Positions 20,472-28,621 are shown, numbered from the stretch's first letter. The stretch: 64,000 bases of DNA from MAG-121220-bin8 sp002700465 (GCA_943789295.1 CALSTO010000002.1:1-64000); one strand, 5' to 3'. Translations and numbers: made by a program. Notes: generated by a model from the sequence alone, not told the origin.

Positions 20472-20503
20472 AAAAAAAAAGCGGCTATTTAGCCGCTTTT
20501 TTT
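20472..20503 (-). terminator. Intrinsic terminator of rng
   Basis: GCGGCTA pairs with TAGCCGC and is flanked by A-runs on one side and T-runs on the other. On the minus strand it directly follows the rng stop codon and precedes recX. Confidence 0.9.
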
Positions 20504-22082
20504 ATGCATTTATGATTTTACCTTCCTTGTTAAAGAATCTAAAATGTAAATAGGTGTAGGCATCTCTTGGAACAATTGTTACCCATCTTTTATGTTTAAT
20601 GTACCACTTCATTCTTAGTGAAGGATAATCGCTTTTTAAGTAAGCTGCAACAAATGGATGAACATGTAAAAAAACCTTTACGTTATTGTATTTTTTACTT
20701 GAAAAAACTTTTTCAAGTTTGTCATAAATTTTATCTATTAAAACTATTGGAGCTTCAACTGTTCCATTTTGATTTGGATTAGCTTCAATGGTCTTAATTT
20801 CCATTTCTGATCTAACTCTTTGTCTTGTCATTTGAATTAAGCCAATTTTACTTGGAGGTAAAATTTTATGCTTAGCTCTGTCAGATTCCATTTCTTTTTT
20901 GAAATGATCAAAAAGAGTTTTTCTATTTTCAGGAGTCATTAAATCTATGAAATCAACAACTATGATTCCTCCCATATCTCTTAATCTTAATTGTCTTGCA
21001 ATTTCTGTAGCTGCAACTAAGTTAACTTCAAGGGCAGAATCTTCTTGATTTTTTGACTTTGTTAATCGATTTCCACTGTTCACATCAATTACATGTAACG
21101 CCTCAGTATGTTCTATGATTAGGTAAGCACCTTTACTCATTGTAACGGTTCTTCCAAATGCAGTTTTTATTTGGCGTTCAATTCCATATTCTTCAAAGAT
21201 TGGATTATGTGATTTATGAAGTTTTACAATAGATTGTTTTTTTGGAGCAATTTGCTTCAAATAATCTTTAATCTCAGAATACATAGATTTTTGGTTAACA
21301 TGTATTCCTGTAAAAGTATCATTGAAATAATCTCTTAGAATTGAAGAGGATCTGTTTAGTTCGCTTTGTACCTTTAACGGCACTTCAGCTCCTTGGATTT
21401 TTTTACAAAGATTTATCCAACGACTGTATAAGTTTTTTAAATCTTTATCTAATTCTGCAACTTTTTGATCTTTAGCTACAGTTCTTACTATTACCCCAAA
21501 CCCTTTAGGTTTAATGCTTTGTACAAGTCTTTTTAATCTGCTTTTTTCTTCTCTACTTTCAATTTTTTGAGAAATAGAAATTCTATTTGAAAAAGGAACT
21601 AATACTAAAAAACGACCAGCAAAAGATAATTCTGAACTTATTCTTGGGCCTTTAGTTGAAATTGGTTCTTTTATTATTTGAACTAAAACAGTTTGATTTG
21701 GACTTATAACGTCCGAAATACTTCCTTCCTTATCAATTTCTGATTCAAAAGGAAATCTTTCAAGTGAAAATTTTTTTATTTTACCTGTGCTTACACCTTT
21801 AATGAACTTAATTAATGATAATATTTTTGGTCCTAAATCATGATAATGCAAGAATGCATCTTTTTCATAACCTACATTTACAAATGCAGCGTTTAGACCT
21901 GAAATTGTTTTTTTAGTTTTCGCTAAAAAAATATCTCCAACATTAAATTTATTACTATCATTTTGTTTATGAAGTTCAATTAATTTACCGTCTTTAAGTA
22001 GTGCAAAATCAACAGCTGTGGAATTTGAACGAATTATTATTTCTTTACTCACAATATTGATTTTATGTTTGCTGTAAAGCAA
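20502..22082 (-). CDS. rng: Ribonuclease E/G family endoribonuclease
   Basis: This enzyme processes rRNA and decays mRNA with single-strand endonuclease activity. An S1-like domain (VGDIFLAKTKKTISGLNAAF; YEKDAFLHYHD, residues about 47-85) precedes the catalytic core. The two conserved Mg-binding Asp motifs are present: HVIDVNSGN (about 330) and GGIIVVDFIDL (about 370). The frame runs 526 residues from an ATG at 22082. A GTG at 22052 giving MSKEIIIRSNSTAVDFALL matches the usual family N-terminus better. A 15-bp hairpin lies in its leader (22120-22158). Confidence 0.9.
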   Translation of the reverse strand: MLYSKHKINIVSKEIIIRSNSTAVDFALLKDGKLIELHKQNDSNKFNVGDIFLAKTKKTISGLNAAFVNVGYEKDAFLHYHDLGPKILSLIKFIKGVSTGKIKKFSLERFPFESEIDKEGSISDVISPNQTVLVQIIKEPISTKGPRISSELSFAGRFLVLVPFSNRISISQKIESREEKSRLKRLVQSIKPKGFGVIVRTVAKDQKVAELDKDLKNLYSRWINLCKKIQGAEVPLKVQSELNRSSSILRDYFNDTFTGIHVNQKSMYSEIKDYLKQIAPKKQSIVKLHKSHNPIFEEYGIERQIKTAFGRTVTMSKGAYLIIEHTEALHVIDVNSGNRLTKSKNQEDSALEVNLVAATEIARQLRLRDMGGIIVVDFIDLMTPENRKTLFDHFKKEMESDRAKHKILPPSKIGLIQMTRQRVRSEMEIKTIEANPNQNGTVEAPIVLIDKIYDKLEKVFSSKKYNNVKVFLHVHPFVAAYLKSDYPSLRMKWYIKHKRWVTIVPRDAYTYLHFRFFNKEGKIINA

Positions 22083-22119
22083 ACTGGTTATACTTTATTC
22101 ACAGGATTTTAATTACATG

Positions 22120-22158
22120 GAATTAAGTTTTGTGCTGATCGTCACTAAAACTTAGTTC
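22120..22158 (-). promoter_or_regulatory. Long hairpin in the rng leader
   Basis: Bases 22120-22134 pair with 22143-22158: 15 pairs, one T bulge, one G-T pair and an 8-base loop. On the minus strand it lies 38 bases upstream of the longest rng start. No T-run follows, so it is not an ordinary intrinsic terminator. It may be a processing or autoregulatory site for RNase G. Confidence 0.5.
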
Positions 22159-22193
22159 ATTTCAAAGAGCGTATTATCAGTTAAGTATTTAAA

Positions 22194-22283
22194 TTACTTT
22201 TTTTTGTGCCTATTAGCACGACTTCTTTTTTTTCGCTTGTGTGTAGCTACTTTATGTCTTTTTCTTTTCTTACCACTTGGCAT
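22194..22283 (-). CDS. 29-residue highly basic peptide, ribosomal-protein-like
   Basis: The frame from ATG 22283 to TAA 22194 encodes MPSGKKRKRHKVATHKRKKR followed by nine more residues ending HKKK. About two thirds of the residues are Lys, Arg or His, typical of tiny ribosomal proteins buried in rRNA. It lies between an HU-like gene and rng, in the same orientation. Near-identical short peptides are, to my knowledge, encoded at this place in many Flavobacteriia. The extra ribosomal protein bL38 was described from the Flavobacterium johnsoniae ribosome; whether this peptide is bL38 I cannot confirm. Confidence 0.75.
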   Translation of the reverse strand: MPSGKKRKRHKVATHKRKKRSRANRHKKK

Positions 22284-22294
22284 AATCTATATTT

Positions 22295-22576
22295 TTAATT
22301 ATTTTTTTTAACACCCTCAACAAAAACTTTAGCCGGCTTAAAAGCAGGAATGTGATGTTCAGGAATTCTTATTGTTGTATTTTTTGAAATATTTCTTCCA
22401 GTTTTTTCAGCTCGTTTTTTAACAATAAAGCTTCCAAATCCTCTCAAATAAACATTTTCTCCTTCGTTTAATGAATTTTTAATTTCTTCCATTAAATTTT
22501 CAACTGTTGCTAAAACTTCATTTTTATCTAAACCTAGGTTGTTGGAAACTTTTGAAACAATCTCTGCTTTGGTCAT
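22295..22576 (-). CDS. HU/IHF-family DNA-binding protein
   Basis: 93 residues. MTKAEIVSKVSNNLGLDKNE starts the helical dimerisation body. The beta-arm region has RGFGSFIVKKRAEKTGRN (about 46-63) and the tip proline region RIPEHHIPAFKPAK. It bends and packages DNA as a dimer. It is divergent from mutY, with a -7 box at 22613-22620, and lies just upstream of the 29-residue basic peptide. Confidence 0.95.
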   Translation of the reverse strand: MTKAEIVSKVSNNLGLDKNEVLATVENLMEEIKNSLNEGENVYLRGFGSFIVKKRAEKTGRNISKNTTIRIPEHHIPAFKPAKVFVEGVKKNN

Positions 22577-22612
22577 ATTCTTTATTTTATTTATGTTTAC
22601 TTTTCAAGGTGC

Positions 22613-22620
22613 CAAATATA
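22613..22620 (-). promoter_or_regulatory. -7 promoter box TATATTTG for the HU-like gene
   Basis: TATATTTG on the minus strand, 36 bases upstream of the HU-like ATG, an exact TAnnTTTG match. It lies within the upstream extension of the mutY frame, which supports a mutY start downstream of this point. Confidence 0.55.
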
Positions 22621-22688
22621 TAAATTTATATTCATTATTTGACCTTAAATATGCTCTAATAATCTCTATAAATATTTTAAATTTAATT

Positions 22689-23750
22689 TTGTTAAATAAA
22701 ATATCAATTAACTTTTCTAAAAAATTAATCAACTGGTACTCAGTAAATAAGAGATCTTTGCCATGGAGAAACACTAAAGATCCTTACAAGATCTGGCTCT
22801 CAGAAATCATACTTCAACAAACACAAGTTAAGCAAGGGTTACCCTATTACAATAAATTTATAAAGTTATACCCAAATGTAAAAACTCTTTCTAAAGCAAG
22901 TGAGCAAGATGTTTTGAAAAATTGGGAGGGTTTAGGTTATTACAGCAGAGCAAGAAATTTACATAAAGCTTCTAAGATAGTTGTAAAAAATTATAATTCT
23001 AAGTTTCCTAAGACTTACGATGAGCTTATTAAACTTCCGGGAATTGGAGATTATTCAGCTAGCGCTATAAGTTCATTCTCAAATGATGAATTACGTCCTG
23101 TTGTTGATGGCAATGTTTATCGCTTTGTTTCAAGGTTATTTGGAATCGATACCATTATTAATAGCTCCAGTTCTTTAAAAGAATTTAAGTCTCTTTTAAA
23201 TAAATTGATTTGCGTAAATAATCCCAGTGATTTTAATCAAGCTATCATGGAATTTGGAGCTTTGATTTGTAAGCCTAAAGCTCCTGATTGTAAAAATTGT
23301 GTTTATAATAAGGTTTGTTATTCTCTAAAAAATGACAGCATTTTTAATTTTCCGGTAAAAAAGAAAAAATCTAAACCTAAACCTAGATTTTTAAATTATT
23401 TTTTAATAATTGATAAAGAAAAAAGGATAATAGTTGAAAAGCGAGTGAAGAAAGACATTTGGCAAAATCTTTATCAATTTCCATTAATTGAAGCTGATAT
23501 AAATTTAAATACGTCTTTAATGCAAGATTATTTGAAATCAAATAAATTTCAGAATTTTGAAATTAATGACTTAAAACTTCTAGATTCAGTAAGTCATAAA
23601 TTATCTCATCAGAACCTGAAAATAAATTTTTGGATTAATCGTGTAGAAAAATTAAATAATACGAGCATTTACCTAAGAGAAATTTCAAACTTTCCTTTTC
23701 CAAAACCTCTTAGTTCATTTATTGAAACATTAGACAAATTCTTGAAGTAA
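22689..23750 (+). CDS. mutY: A/G-specific adenine glycosylase
   Basis: MutY removes adenine mispaired with 8-oxoguanine. The HhH motif LPGIGDYSASAI is followed by the catalytic Asp in VVDGNVYRF. The 4Fe-4S ligands are in CKPKAPDCKNCVYNKVC (C-x6-C-x2-C-x5-C), and a C-terminal NUDIX-like 8-oxoG recognition domain follows. The frame is open back to an ATG at 22539, but that segment overlaps the HU-like gene and its promoter and looks non-homologous. I prefer TTG 22689, just before INFSKKLINWYS (about 353 residues). The exact start is uncertain. Confidence 0.9.
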   Translation: MLNKISINFSKKLINWYSVNKRSLPWRNTKDPYKIWLSEIILQQTQVKQGLPYYNKFIKLYPNVKTLSKASEQDVLKNWEGLGYYSRARNLHKASKIVVKNYNSKFPKTYDELIKLPGIGDYSASAISSFSNDELRPVVDGNVYRFVSRLFGIDTIINSSSSLKEFKSLLNKLICVNNPSDFNQAIMEFGALICKPKAPDCKNCVYNKVCYSLKNDSIFNFPVKKKKSKPKPRFLNYFLIIDKEKRIIVEKRVKKDIWQNLYQFPLIEADINLNTSLMQDYLKSNKFQNFEINDLKLLDSVSHKLSHQNLKINFWINRVEKLNNTSIYLREISNFPFPKPLSSFIETLDKFLK

Positions 23751-23755
23751 TTTGT

Positions 23756-23763
23756 TATATTTG
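23756..23763 (+). promoter_or_regulatory. -7 promoter box TATATTTG before ssb
   Basis: An exact TAnnTTTG element 16 bases upstream of the ssb ATG, just after the mutY stop. It would let ssb-gldE-gldD be transcribed apart from mutY. Confidence 0.55.
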
Positions 23764-23779
23764 AGTATAAATAAATATT

Positions 23780-24214
23780 ATGAGTGGATCTTTAAATAAA
23801 GTAATGTTAATTGGAAATTTAGGTGATGAAGTTAAAATGCACCACTTTGATGGAGGAGGCTGTATTGGAAGGTTTCCTATTGCTACAAATGAAAATTATA
23901 CTAACAAAACAACTGGAGAAAAAGTTTCTAATACTGAATGGCACAATGTTGTTGTTAGAAATAAAGCTGCTGAAGTATGTGAAAAATATTTAAGTAAAGG
24001 GGATAAAATATATGTTGAAGGAAAGATTAAAACCAGAAAATGGCAATCTGAAGATGGAGTACAAAGATATTCTACCGAAATTCATGTAAACGAATTCAAC
24101 TTTCTTTCAAATAAATCAGATGTTAATGAATCACCATCTGTAAATAATGAGCCTAGCCCTTCTCAACCAAATCCATCAGTTTCTGAAAATGATTCAGATG
24201 ATTTACCATTTTAA
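23780..24214 (+). CDS. ssb: Single-stranded DNA-binding protein
   Basis: 144 residues. An OB-fold domain (SLNKVMLIGNLGDEVKMHHF; NTEWHNVVVRNKAAEVCEKY; YVEGKIKTRKWQ, residues about 4-110) is followed by a Ser/Pro/Asn-rich linker and the acidic tip DSDDLPF that recruits repair and replication partners. It is the first gene of the ssb-gldE-gldD group; 15 bases separate it from gldE. Confidence 0.95.
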   Translation: MSGSLNKVMLIGNLGDEVKMHHFDGGGCIGRFPIATNENYTNKTTGEKVSNTEWHNVVVRNKAAEVCEKYLSKGDKIYVEGKIKTRKWQSEDGVQRYSTEIHVNEFNFLSNKSDVNESPSVNNEPSPSQPNPSVSENDSDDLPF

Positions 24215-24229
24215 TTAATCATATATAAT

Positions 24230-25626
24230 TTGGTCATTTCCTTTTTGTTGATAGATATATATCCTGATTTAATCAAAATATTATTAATTATTACTCTTTT
24301 AATTTGTTCTGCTCTTATCTCTGGGTCGGAAGTTGCTTTTTTTTCTCTTTCTAAAACAGATCTAAAAAAAATATCAAGTTCTAATGCTAAGAACTTAAAG
24401 CTCATATCTTTTTTAAGAAGTGATCCTAGAAGATTACTTGCAACATTACTTGTTTCAAATAATTTCATAAATATTTCTATAGTTCTACTTTTAGCCTCAT
24501 TTGGTCAATTATTTGATGTAGTTTTCTTTCCAAATTGGTTAAACTTTGTTTTAGAAGTTGGATTTATAACTGCTTTAATACTCTTGTTTGGTGAAATTCT
24601 TCCAAAAGTTTATGCCAATAGAAAACCAATCTCATTTTCAAAAAAAATGGCTTTTCCAGTTCGGTTTATTGATAAATATTTGTTTTTTTTCCTTACAATC
24701 CCTATGAGTCGAATGACTAAGTTTATTCAGGATAAATTAGTGTTTAAAAAACCTAATCTATCAGTCGACAAGCTTTCTGATGCATTCGATTTGACTGATA
24801 AGAGTGAGACGTCTAAAGACGAGAAAAAGATTTTAAAAGGAATTATTTCCTTTGGAAGCACTGAGGTTAAGCAAGTTATGAAGCCACGGATTGATGTTTT
24901 TTCAGTGTCTAAAACAATGTCTTACTTAGATCTTATAAAAAAAGTAAGAGAAAATAGATATTCTAGAATTCCAGTATACGATGAAACTATTGATAATATA
25001 ACTGGTGTCATATACTTAAAAGATTTATTTCCTCATTTAAATGAAAAAAATTTTAATTGGACAACATTAGTAAGAGAACCATATTTTATTCCAGAGAACA
25101 AAAAACTTGATGATTTATTAAATGAATTTCAAAAATTAAAAAATCACATGGCCATTGTCGTTGATGAATATGGTGGAAATTCTGGTATTATAACTTTAAA
25201 TGATATTGTTGAAGAAATTGTTGGAGAAATTAACGACGAGTTTGATCAAGACGATATTATATATAATAAAATAGATAATTCTACTTTTGTTTTTGAAGGT
25301 AAAGTAAATCTGACTGATTTATACAGAATTTTAAAAATTAGAGATATTAAAGTATTTGAAAATATTAAAGGTGATTCTGAAACTTTAGGGGATTTTTACT
25401 TGAGCAAATAGGTTTTTTTCCTAAAAAAAATTTTAAACTTAAACTTAAGGAATAGAGTTAAGGTTATCGAAGTTAATAGAAAAAGAATAAAAAATGTTTT
25501 GGTATACTTGAGCAAATAGGTTTTTTTCCTAAAAAAAATTTTAAACTTAAACTTAAAGGAATAGAGTTTAAGGTTATCGAAGTTAATAGAAAAAGAATAA
25601 AAAATGTTTTGGTAAAAATTAAATAA
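24230..25626 (+). CDS. gldE: Gliding motility protein GldE (DUF21-CBS-CorC), C-terminus broken
   Basis: This is a membrane protein required with GldD for gliding motility. Starting at a TTG, it has an N-terminal DUF21 region with about four helices (12-150). Two CBS domains follow (VKQVMKPRIDVFSVS; HMAIVVDEYGGNSGIITLNDI), then a CorC/HlyC domain. The frame stops early at 25411 (393 residues). The expected ending (GFLLEQIGFFPKKNFKLKLK and onward) is encoded in the +1 frame and present twice because of a ~110-base tandem duplication at 25397-25614. The second copy reads cleanly to TAA at 25624-25626, overlapping the gldD start by one base. The duplication is probably an assembly artefact. Confidence 0.9.
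25397..25614 (+). repeat. Imperfect tandem duplication of the gldE 3' end
   Basis: Copy 1 (25397-25504, 108 bases) and copy 2 (25505-25614, 110 bases) are identical except that copy 1 lacks one A and one T. Only copy 2 keeps a continuous gldE frame. Two near-identical copies, one with homopolymer losses, look like two unmerged reads of the same locus. Confidence 0.95.
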
Positions 25627-26168
25627 TGATGAAAAAAATGTTGTTTTTTATTTTTCTTTATAGCTGTTCAAACCAGTCAACAATTCCAAAACCCCAAGCT
25701 TTTTTATATAATGAATTAAAAGAGCCCGATTATGTTTTTTATGAAAGCAACTGTGGATACTCGTTTTTTGTTAATCCTAAAAACGATATTAGTTCTGAAA
25801 ATTGTAACATAAAAATTAAAAACACTTCTTTAAATTCTACAATTTATTTAAGCCAAGTTTCTGTTAAGAATAATTTTAATTTAATTGACTCAGATTTTAT
25901 AAAAAAAATTAACGAAAATTCTACAAATGCTTTCAGTGTAAATGTAAGTGAGTTTAATGATATTGAAAATAAAGTTTTCGCGAAGTATTTTTCATTTACG
26001 GGTAATGCTCCGTCAAATACTCGTTTTTATATTACAGATTCAATTTCAGTTTATTTAAAGGGGTCTTTATATTTTGATTCAAAACCAAATTACGATTCTT
26101 TACTTCCCTCTGTTTACTTCGTAAATAATGAAATAAGAAAAATGATTCAAACTTTTAAATGGAAATAA
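25626..26168 (+). CDS. gldD: Gliding motility lipoprotein GldD
   Basis: 180 residues. A short lipoprotein signal has lipobox-like FLYSC (Cys about 14). The GldD body follows: PKPQAFLYNELKEPDYVFYE, CGYSFFVN, a tract around FSFTGNAPSNTRFYITDS, then LRGSLYF-like LKGSLYF and a C-terminal PSVYFVNNEIRKMIQTFKWK. GldD is needed for cell gliding and T9SS function in Flavobacterium johnsoniae, where it also neighbours gldE. The ATG overlaps the true gldE stop (TAATG), indicating translational coupling. Confidence 0.9.
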   Translation: MMKKMLFFIFLYSCSNQSTIPKPQAFLYNELKEPDYVFYESNCGYSFFVNPKNDISSENCNIKIKNTSLNSTIYLSQVSVKNNFNLIDSDFIKKINENSTNAFSVNVSEFNDIENKVFAKYFSFTGNAPSNTRFYITDSISVYLKGSLYFDSKPNYDSLLPSVYFVNNEIRKMIQTFKWK

Positions 26169-26176
26169 ACTTTTAA

Positions 26177-27049
26177 ATGGATAATAAAAATTTAAAATGG
26201 ATCTATTTACTCATTTTATCATTTGTGTGGGGAAGCTCATATATTTTAATAAAAAAAGCATTAATTGGATTAAGCCCTCTTCAAGTAGGAAGTTTAAGAA
26301 CCATAATATCTACTGTCTTATTACTTGCAATAGGTTATTCTAGCCTAAAATCTATTCCCAAAGACAAATGGAAATGGATTTTAATCACAGGACTAGTTTC
26401 TTTTATTCCTCCTTTTTTATTTGCTTATGCTCAAACTGAAATTGACAGTGCTTTAGCGGCTATTTTAAACTCATTAACCCCTTTGGCTACTTTGCTTATA
26501 GGAGTTGGATTTTATCGCTTTAAAATTGATTCAAAACAAATATCTGGAGTTATTATAGGTTTAATAGGGTCAGTACTATTAATGTACCAAGGTTCAGTCA
26601 TTAATCCTGATCAAAATTTGTTATATGTCTTTTTTATAATATTAGCTTCTGTTTTGTATGCTCTTCAGGTGAACCTATTAAAAGTTCATTTACAAGATGT
26701 CTCTGCAGTTGCTATCACAGTAGGTAATTTTATTTTTATATTTCCACTTGCTGTTGTAATATTTTTTATGTCAGATTACAAACAAATTGACATCAGCGAT
26801 AAAGATGTTAAAGTTGCTTTATTTTGTCTAATTATATTATCCATTGTTGGAACTGTTTTTGCAAAAATTTTATTTAATAAATTTGTTCAAATTGCCTCTC
26901 CAGTATTTGCTTCTTCAGTAACTTATATATTACCAATTGTTGCTCTATTTTGGGGTTTACTTGATGGGGAGATATTTACTTTAAATCAATTGTTTGCCAC
27001 TTTGATTATTTTAATAGGTGTGTATTTAGCTAATAAAAAATCAAAATAA
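26177..27049 (+). CDS. EamA/DMT-family transporter
   Basis: 290 residues with about ten membrane helices in two EamA repeats. The first opens SFVWGSSYILIKKALIGLSP (about 17-36); the second ends IYILPIVALFWG-like (YILPIVALFWGLLDGE). RhaT/EamA relatives export amino acids or other small metabolites; the substrate here is unknown. It begins 8 bases after gldD, within an 18-base-period direct repeat, and ends at a structured intergenic region. Confidence 0.85.
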   Translation: MDNKNLKWIYLLILSFVWGSSYILIKKALIGLSPLQVGSLRTIISTVLLLAIGYSSLKSIPKDKWKWILITGLVSFIPPFLFAYAQTEIDSALAAILNSLTPLATLLIGVGFYRFKIDSKQISGVIIGLIGSVLLMYQGSVINPDQNLLYVFFIILASVLYALQVNLLKVHLQDVSAVAITVGNFIFIFPLAVVIFFMSDYKQIDISDKDVKVALFCLIILSIVGTVFAKILFNKFVQIASPVFASSVTYILPIVALFWGLLDGEIFTLNQLFATLIILIGVYLANKKSK

Positions 27050-27118
27050 TAGATCGACGTATCCGAAAAGTTACTTACTTATAACACTATGTTAAGTATT
27101 GTAACACTGGTCTATTAT
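27046..27118. repeat. Nested inverted repeat between the EamA gene and rplU
   Basis: Three nested pairings: ATAATAGATC (27046-27055) with GGTCTATTAT (27109-27118); GTTAC (27070-27074) with GTAAC (27101-27105); ACTT/AACA (27077-27086) with TGTTAAGT (27090-27097), leaving a 2-base bulge and a 3-base loop. The 5' arm begins at the EamA stop codon. No T-run follows. Confidence 0.6.
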
Positions 27119-27134
27119 ATTTTACTCTTAATAG

Positions 27135-27165
27135 TTGCTATATATATTCAATCCTTGTATATTTG
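27135..27165 (+). promoter_or_regulatory. Promoter of rplU-rpmA
   Basis: TTG (27135-27137), a 20-base spacer, then TATATTTG (27158-27165) fit the Bacteroidota TTG/TAnnTTTG pattern. The -7 box lies 27 bases before ATG 27193 and shows that the ATG at 27163 is not the real start. Confidence 0.7.
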
Positions 27166-27192
27166 CACACGTTTTTTAACAAAATAATCAGT

Positions 27193-27657
27193 ATGTACGC
27201 AGTAGTCGAAATAGCCGGTCAACAATTTAAAGTTGAAAAAGATCAAAAAGTTTATGTAAATAGACTCGAAGGTAAAGAAGGATCAAAAATTAGTTTTGAT
27301 AACATTTTAATGCTGGATAATTCAGGCAAAATTGTACTTGGTAATCCTGTTGTTAAAGGCGCTAGCGTTGAAGCTAAAATAGTTAAGCATCTTAAAGATG
27401 ATAAAGTTATTGTCTTTAAAAAGAAAAGAAGAAAAGGATATAAAGTTAAAAATGGTCACAGACAAGCTTTAACTCAGATTCTAGTAGAAAATATTTTAGA
27501 AAAAGCAGTAAAAGCTAAAGCTAAAGCCGAAACTTCTAAAACTGATGCTCCAGCTAAAAAGGTAGCTGCTAAAAAAACTGTTGCAAAAAAAACAGCCACT
27601 GCTAAAAAAGTAGCTGCTAAAAAACCTGCAACAAAAAAAACGGTAACTAAGAAGTAA
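27193..27657 (+). CDS. rplU: Ribosomal protein bL21 with lysine/alanine-rich tail
   Basis: A 50S subunit protein that binds 23S rRNA. The core MYAVVEIAGQQFKVEKDQKV through KKRRRKGYKVKNGHRQ (residues 1-94) is typical. ATG 27193 is chosen because homologues begin MYAVVEI and the promoter overlaps the earlier ATG. The protein is 154 residues, about 50 longer than E. coli bL21. The extra C-terminus repeats AAKK/TAKK-type units and resembles histone H1 tails. It is followed by rpmA after 15 bases. Confidence 0.95.
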   Translation: MYAVVEIAGQQFKVEKDQKVYVNRLEGKEGSKISFDNILMLDNSGKIVLGNPVVKGASVEAKIVKHLKDDKVIVFKKKRRKGYKVKNGHRQALTQILVENILEKAVKAKAKAETSKTDAPAKKVAAKKTVAKKTATAKKVAAKKPATKKTVTKK

Positions 27658-27672
27658 TAAAAATTATTCAAA

Positions 27673-27933
27673 ATGGCTCATAAAAAAGGTGTAGGTAGTT
27701 CAAAAAACGGTAGAGAATCAGAATCGAAAAGACTTGGTGTAAAAATCTTTGGAGGACAAGCTGCTATAGCAGGTAATATTATTGTACGTCAAAGAGGAAC
27801 TGCTCACAAGCCAGGCGATAACGTTTATGTAAGTAAAGATCATACATTACACGCAAGAGTTGATGGAATAGTTCAGTTTACTAAAAAGAAAGATAATAAG
27901 TCTTTTGTTTCGATAGTTCCTTTCGAAGCATAA
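27673..27933 (+). CDS. rpmA: Ribosomal protein bL27
   Basis: 86 residues beginning MAHKKGVGSSKNGRESESKR, the mature-type N-terminus that reaches the peptidyl-transferase centre, with no cleaved leader. GVKIFGGQAAIAGNIIVRQRG and THKPGDNV-like AHKPGDNVYV are diagnostic. Second gene of rplU-rpmA. Confidence 0.97.
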   Translation: MAHKKGVGSSKNGRESESKRLGVKIFGGQAAIAGNIIVRQRGTAHKPGDNVYVSKDHTLHARVDGIVQFTKKKDNKSFVSIVPFEA

Positions 27934-27982
27934 AATAAATTATTATTTGTTGTCAGATAAAATATAGTTAATACCTTTAACT

Positions 27983-28606
27983 ATGCCTGCTTCCGTTATT
28001 AATGATTCTATTTCAAATGACTTATTGCTTTGGAAGTTATCGGAAACCGAAACTCAATTAAGTAATCTTTTAAATATATCTCTTAGCTCTAAATCAAAAT
28101 TAGATCTTATTAAATCTTCAAGCCAAAGAAGACAGTTTTTAGGAGTTCAAAATCTTCTAAATTTACATAAGATAAAAAACGACATGCTATCTTATGATGA
28201 TAATGGTAAACCTCATCTTTTAAATAATAAATTCATTTCAATTAGTCATTCGTTTGATTATTGTGGAGTAATTGTTTCTAACGTTAAAGTGGGACTTGAT
28301 ATTGAAAAATTTAGATCTAAAATTTTAAATATTTCTAAGAAATTTGTTTCAGAATCAGATTTGGGTTTAATCAAGCTTAATTCTATTGAAAATGTTACTA
28401 AAGTTTGGTCAATTAAAGAAGCTGTATTTAAAGCGTTTGGACACAATGAAATTGATTTTAAAAAAAATATAATAATAAAATCTGTAAATAAAGAGTTTAC
28501 TAAAGCCAATGTTTTGATTTTTAAAAATGAAATTTCAGAAAATTATAGCATTGAAATTTATAATTTTTCAGAGTACATTTGCTGTGTTGCTAAACTAAAT
28601 GACTAA
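27983..28606 (+). CDS. 4'-phosphopantetheinyl transferase superfamily protein
   Basis: 207 residues. It activates carrier proteins by transferring phosphopantetheine from CoA. SISHSFDYCGVIVS (about 77-90), the Mg-binding VGLDIEKF (about 95-102) and VWSIKEAVFKAFG (about 140-152) are the family signatures. The size and motifs suit the Sfp/AcpT-like group rather than small AcpS. It is 15 bases ahead of the pnuC-like gene and may be co-transcribed with it. Confidence 0.85.
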   Translation: MPASVINDSISNDLLLWKLSETETQLSNLLNISLSSKSKLDLIKSSSQRRQFLGVQNLLNLHKIKNDMLSYDDNGKPHLLNNKFISISHSFDYCGVIVSNVKVGLDIEKFRSKILNISKKFVSESDLGLIKLNSIENVTKVWSIKEAVFKAFGHNEIDFKKNIIIKSVNKEFTKANVLIFKNEISENYSIEIYNFSEYICCVAKLND

Positions 28607-28621
28607 TTTTTAAAATAAGCC

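Noticed and set aside
22539..22688. N-terminal hydrophobic extension of MutY from ATG 22539
   Set aside because: It overlaps the HU-like gene and its -7 box, and MutY homologues start at about INFSKKLINWYS.
27474..27671. Hydrophobic 65-residue minus-strand frame opposite the rplU tail
   Set aside because: It is the mirror of the Ala/Lys-rich repeats (Lys codons read as Phe in reverse); it has no signal or family features.
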